Positions 60,616-64,000 of a stretch of 64,000 nt of DNA are shown here, piece by piece. Source of the DNA: Collinsella phocaeensis (GTDB lineage Bacteria > Actinomycetota > Coriobacteriia > Coriobacteriales > Coriobacteriaceae); assembly GCF_900119895.1 (NCBI RefSeq), contig NZ_FQLR01000004.1, positions 248,001-312,000 on the forward strand, read 5' to 3'. The notes beneath the pieces are model-generated. The model worked only from the letters and a program-made list of their open reading frames with translations, searched no databases and was not told where the DNA came from. The number at the start of each line of letters is the position of its first letter. The first letter of the stretch is position 1. The translations under genes were made by a program, and so were the position numbers.

Positions 60616-62568
60616 ATGGCGATGGACGAGGCGCGCGCGGCGCTCAAGCGGTATTTCGGATACGATGCGTTTCGGCCCGGGCAGGAGCGGCTCGTCTGCG
60701 CCGTGCTCGAGGGGCGCGACGCGCTGGGCGTCATGCCGACGGGTGCCGGCAAGTCGGTCTGCTACCAGGTCCCCGCCCTCGTGCTGCCCGGCATCACCTT
60801 CGTGGTGAGCCCGCTCGTCTCGCTCATGGGCGACCAGGTCCGCGCCCTCAAGGAGGCGGGCGCCCGCCCCAGCTTCCTCAACTCCACCCTCACCCCGGCG
60901 CAGCAGAACACGGTGCTCAAGCGGGCGTCGGAGGGCTGGTACCAGATCATGTACGTCGCCCCGGAGCGCCTGGCCGACCCGCGCTTCCTCGCGTTCGCCC
61001 AGCAGGCCGCCGCTCCGGGCGGCATCGGCATCCCGCTCGTGGCGGTGGACGAGGCGCACTGCGTCTCGCAGTGGGGCCAGGACTTCCGCCCCTCCTACCT
61101 GGAGATCGCGAGCTTCATCGAGGCGCTGCCGCAGCGCCCCGTCGTCGCGGCCTTCACCGCCACGGCGACCGAGCGGGTGCGCGCGGACATCGTCTCGATG
61201 CTGGGCCTGCGGGCGCCCGAGTCGGTGGTCACGGGCTTCGACCGGGCGAACCTCTTCTTCGGGGTCGAGGAGATGGGGGACAAGGCCAAGGCGAGGTGGA
61301 TCTGCGACTACGCGCTGTCGCATGCGGAGGAGAGCGGCATCGTCTACTGCGCCACGCGCAAGGCGACCGACGAGCTCGCCCTCACCCTCGCGGACGCACT
61401 GGAGCCGCAGGGGATCGCGGTGGCGCGCTACCACGCCGGCATGTCGCCCGCCGAGCGCACGGAGGCACAGGCCGCCTTCATCGAGGACCGCGCCCCGCTC
61501 ATCGTGGCGACCAACGCGTTCGGCATGGGCATCGACAAGCCCAACGTGCGCTACGTCATCCACCACAACGTGCCGGAGAGCATCGAGGCCTACTACCAGG
61601 AGGCGGGCCGCGCCGGCCGCGACGGCGACCCGGCGAGCTGCCATCTGCTGTGGAACGGCAGCGACTTCCGCCTGCGCCGCTATTTCATCGAGCGCGACCA
61701 GGAGGATGAGCATGCGGACGAGGCCGCCGCGGAGCGCTCGCGGCAGAACCGCTACCGCCTGCTGGCCGCCATGGAGGGCTACTGTCAGACGACCGGCTGC
61801 CTGCGCGCCTACATCCTGCGCTACTTCGGCGACAACGGGGCCCTGGGTGTCGAGCGCACCGGTTCGGGCGCCGGGACGGAGGGTTGCGGCTCCTGCTCCA
61901 ACTGCACGGGCAGTTACGAGGCGGAAGACGTCACGGAGGCCGCCCGCGCGGCGGTGCGCTTCGTGCAGGCGTGCGGCGGCCGTTTCGGCAAGGCGCTCGT
62001 GGCCGACGCTTTGCACGGGGCCAACACGGAGAAGGTCCGCTCCTGCCGGCTGGACGGGATGCCGGGCTACGGCTCGCTGTCCGAGATGCCGGTCGGCGCG
62101 ATCAAGGACGTGCTCGGCCAGCTCGTGGGGCGCGGGTACCTGGCGCAGAGCCAGGGGCAGTACCCGGTGCTCGGGTTGGGCGAGCGCGCCGTCGAGGTGC
62201 TGGCGGAGGACGCGGACGCGCCGTTCTCCTTCACGGTGAAGCGCCGCGCGCGCACGGGCCGTGCCGCCGAGCGGGCGCGTCGCGCGGTGGACATGCTGCG
62301 GGCCGAGGCGGGCGGTGCGACCGGGCGCCTGGGTGATGACGCGGAGCTGTTCGAGCGCCTGCGCGAGGTGCGCCGCGAGATCTCCGCCGAGCGCGAGCTG
62401 CCGGCCTACATGGTCTGCACCGACAAGGCGCTGCGCGGCATGTGCCGCCGGCGCCCGCAGACGCGCGACGAGCTGCTCGAGGTCCCGGGGATCGGCGAGA
62501 AGAAGGCCGACGAGTTCGGGGATGCGTTCCTCTCCGCCATCGCGGCGTTCGAGGATCTGCGGGAGTAG
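60616..62568 (+). CDS. recQ: ATP-dependent DNA helicase RecQ
   Basis: This 3'-5' helicase acts in recombination and fork repair. The 650 residues carry FGYDAFRPGQERLV, Walker A MPTGAGKSVCYQ, DEAH box VDEAHCVSQWGQDFRPSY, FTATAT, the motif V/VI region FGMGIDKPNVRYVIHHNVP and QEAGRAGRDG, a zinc-binding RQC segment (CLRAYILRYFGD... CGSCSNC), a winged helix, and a C-terminal HRDC domain ending PGIGEKKADEFGDAFLSAI. ATG 60616 is preceded by GGAAAGGTGGG; longer in-frame starts run through an untranslatable-looking GC-rich leader. Confidence 0.97.
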   Translation: MAMDEARAALKRYFGYDAFRPGQERLVCAVLEGRDALGVMPTGAGKSVCYQVPALVLPGITFVVSPLVSLMGDQVRALKEAGARPSFLNSTLTPAQQNTVLKRASEGWYQIMYVAPERLADPRFLAFAQQAAAPGGIGIPLVAVDEAHCVSQWGQDFRPSYLEIASFIEALPQRPVVAAFTATATERVRADIVSMLGLRAPESVVTGFDRANLFFGVEEMGDKAKARWICDYALSHAEESGIVYCATRKATDELALTLADALEPQGIAVARYHAGMSPAERTEAQAAFIEDRAPLIVATNAFGMGIDKPNVRYVIHHNVPESIEAYYQEAGRAGRDGDPASCHLLWNGSDFRLRRYFIERDQEDEHADEAAAERSRQNRYRLLAAMEGYCQTTGCLRAYILRYFGDNGALGVERTGSGAGTEGCGSCSNCTGSYEAEDVTEAARAAVRFVQACGGRFGKALVADALHGANTEKVRSCRLDGMPGYGSLSEMPVGAIKDVLGQLVGRGYLAQSQGQYPVLGLGERAVEVLAEDADAPFSFTVKRRARTGRAAERARRAVDMLRAEAGGATGRLGDDAELFERLREVRREISAERELPAYMVCTDKALRGMCRRRPQTRDELLEVPGIGEKKADEFGDAFLSAIAAFEDLRE

Positions 62569-62961
62569 CGGGGGCAGGCTGTCCGGCCGGGCCGGGCCGT
62601 TGCTTCGAGGTCCCGGTGCGCATGGCGCCTCGCGACGATGGTTCTCAATAGGGCTTTTTGCTACAGGGCGGAGCAGGCGTTTGTCCTGGGAGCGGATGCG
62701 GTTGCGTCGCATGGCCGTCGTGTTGCTCGGGTGGGCGTTGTTCACGTGGGGCCGTGCATCGACCGTTGCCGGCGGGCGTTCATGAACGGGCGCCGCGGCG
62801 ACGAGCCCGCATGCGTCGAATGGGTGCGCACGCGGGCGTTGCGGGGCGGCGTCCGCGTCTTCGTCGCGCCGCGATACAATGAGGGTTCACGCGAGTGTAT
62901 CCAGAACCCCGGCGCATCGATCGATCGCGCACCGTTTTTCGAAGCAAGAAGGAGACCGCGC
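62569..62961. other. Intergenic region before metA
   Basis: No credible gene is seen. A -10 candidate TACAAT lies at 62875-62880 (GCGATACAATGAGGG), about 80 bases before metA. I looked for a SAM riboswitch-like leader and did not recognise one. Confidence 0.4.
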
Positions 62962-63882
62962 ATGCCCATCCGTATTCCCGACGCGCTTCCCGCGACCGAG
63001 ACCCTGAAGCGCGAGAACATCTTCGTCATGACGGAGTACCGGGCCCTCCATCAGGACATCCGCCCGCTGCGCGTACTCATCTTGAACCTCATGCCCACCA
63101 AGATCGCCACCGAGACGCAGCTCATTCGCAAGCTCTCCAACACGCCGCTGCAGATCGAGGTGGAGCTGCTCCGCACCAGGAGCCACGAGGCGACGCACGT
63201 GGCGCCCGAGCACCTCGAGGCCTTCTACCGCACGTTCGACGACGTCGTCGACGAGCACTACGACGGCCTCATCATCACCGGTGCGCCGGTCGAGCAGATG
63301 CCGTTCGAGGAGGTCGACTACTGGGACGAGCTGTGCCGCATCATGGATTGGTCGACGACGCATGTACACTCGACCCTGCATATCTGCTGGGGCGCCCAGG
63401 CGGGCCTCTACCACCACTACGGCATCGATAAGCATGACCTGCCGCAGAAGGCGTCCGGCGTGTTCGAGCACCGTATCGTCAAGCCCTCGAGCCCGCTGGT
63501 CCGCGGGTTCGACGACCGCGTCTGGGCGGTCCACTCGCGCAACACCGACGTGCGCGTCGCCGATGTCGAGGCCGAGCCCGAGCTGGAGATCATCGCGCTC
63601 TCCGACGAGGTGGGCCTCTACATCGTCAAGTCGCGGGACAGCCGCCGCTTCTTCGTGTTCGGGCACCCCGAGTACGATCGCGACACCCTTGCCCAGGAGT
63701 ACGCGCGCGACCTCGCCCGCGGCATCGACCCGCAGGTCCCCGCCAACTACTTCCCCGACGACGACCCGACGCGCGAGCCCCGCTGCACGTGGAGGTCGCA
63801 GGCGCAGCTGCTCTACACCAACTGGCTGAACTACTACGTCTACCAGACGACGCCCTACGACATTCAGTGCGCGGGCGCCTAG
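62962..63882 (+). CDS. metA: Homoserine O-acyltransferase (MetA family)
   Basis: This enzyme activates homoserine by acylation at the entry of methionine synthesis. The 306 residues match the family length. Seen: [43 protein letters not shown], the catalytic Cys in [15 protein letters not shown], and the His-Glu pair in [17 protein letters not shown] precedes the ATG at 62962. The acyl donor (succinyl- or acetyl-CoA) cannot be decided by eye. Confidence 0.95.
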   Translation: MPIRIPDALPATETLKRENIFVMTEYRALHQDIRPLRVLILNLMPTKIATETQLIRKLSNTPLQIEVELLRTRSHEATHVAPEHLEAFYRTFDDVVDEHYDGLIITGAPVEQMPFEEVDYWDELCRIMDWSTTHVHSTLHICWGAQAGLYHHYGIDKHDLPQKASGVFEHRIVKPSSPLVRGFDDRVWAVHSRNTDVRVADVEAEPELEIIALSDEVGLYIVKSRDSRRFFVFGHPEYDRDTLAQEYARDLARGIDPQVPANYFPDDDPTREPRCTWRSQAQLLYTNWLNYYVYQTTPYDIQCAGA

Positions 63883-64000
63883 GGCGCGTCCGGCTGCGCG
63901 CGGTTTCGCTTCCCGACGTTCCGTCCTGCCGGGGCCGTGCCGTCCCTGCCCTGCCCGCATGGTGCGGTTCCGGCTGCTGCGCCGCCGCCCTCGGCGCGGG

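Noticed and set aside
58030-62745. Minus-strand open frame of 1571 codons spanning ldh, the YitT-like gene and recQ
   Set aside because: Only its last 318 codons are the dehydrogenase. The rest is antisense or out of frame to yitT-like and recQ.
1-64000. CRISPR array or retron
   Set aside because: No regularly spaced repeats and no cas or reverse transcriptase gene were seen; the palindromes of families A-C are dispersed.

Overview
The window is high-GC actinobacterial DNA. Ribosome binding sites are mostly GGAGG-like, third codon positions are strongly G/C, and the gene content fits the class Coriobacteriia: a sugar PTS, ferredoxin-linked NfnAB, class Ia ribonucleotide reductase, and large sortase-type surface proteins with FctA-like pilin domains. 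A gut Collinsella-like organism is my best guess from gene content alone. No marker in the window proves the genus.

Layout. 1-4.8 kb: 3' part of a sensor histidine kinase, a TVP38/TMEM64 membrane protein, a tiny membrane protein, proC and another tiny membrane protein. 4.9-8.1 kb: serS, an M19 dipeptidase, a small unknown gene behind two LexA-like boxes, and tRNA-Arg(ACG). 8.4-15.6 kb: a GntR/HutC regulator with an operator cluster and the sugar operon it probably controls (triosephosphate-isomerase-like protein, YjbQ protein, galactitol-type PTS IIB and IIC, two class II aldolases of different folds, PTS IIA). 16-19.6 kb: nrdA and nrdB. 20-40 kb: an accessory cell-surface region. It holds a broken LPxTG gene, a SipW-type signal peptidase, three TasA/camelysin-like proteins, two giant adhesins (about 1950 and 2800 residues) and a small sortase-motif protein. 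It ends with an IS3 remnant. 40-64 kb: a mostly ordinary chromosome segment with nfnAB, pth, a DUF559-like protein, clpB, rmuC, nth, an MFS transporter, mfd, a lactate/2-hydroxyacid dehydrogenase, a YitT-family protein, recQ and metA.

How the genes work together. In the PTS operon, the transporter would phosphorylate a sugar or polyol on entry. The aldolases and the isomerase-like enzyme would then split it to triose phosphates, under HutC-type control from the operator cluster. In the surface locus, one SipW-type peptidase would process the TasA-like subunits. The giant proteins and the sortase-motif proteins would form or decorate a fibre. No sortase gene lies in the window. The promoter in front of the signal peptidase has nine Gs between its -35 and -10 elements, which is the layout of a phase-variable switch.

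The intergenic DNA is rich in palindromic elements that code for nothing obvious. There are three dispersed families (called A, B and C here) and a cluster of three palindromes sharing the core TAACGTCA/TGACGTTA. These, with the surface locus, are the parts most worth a second look.
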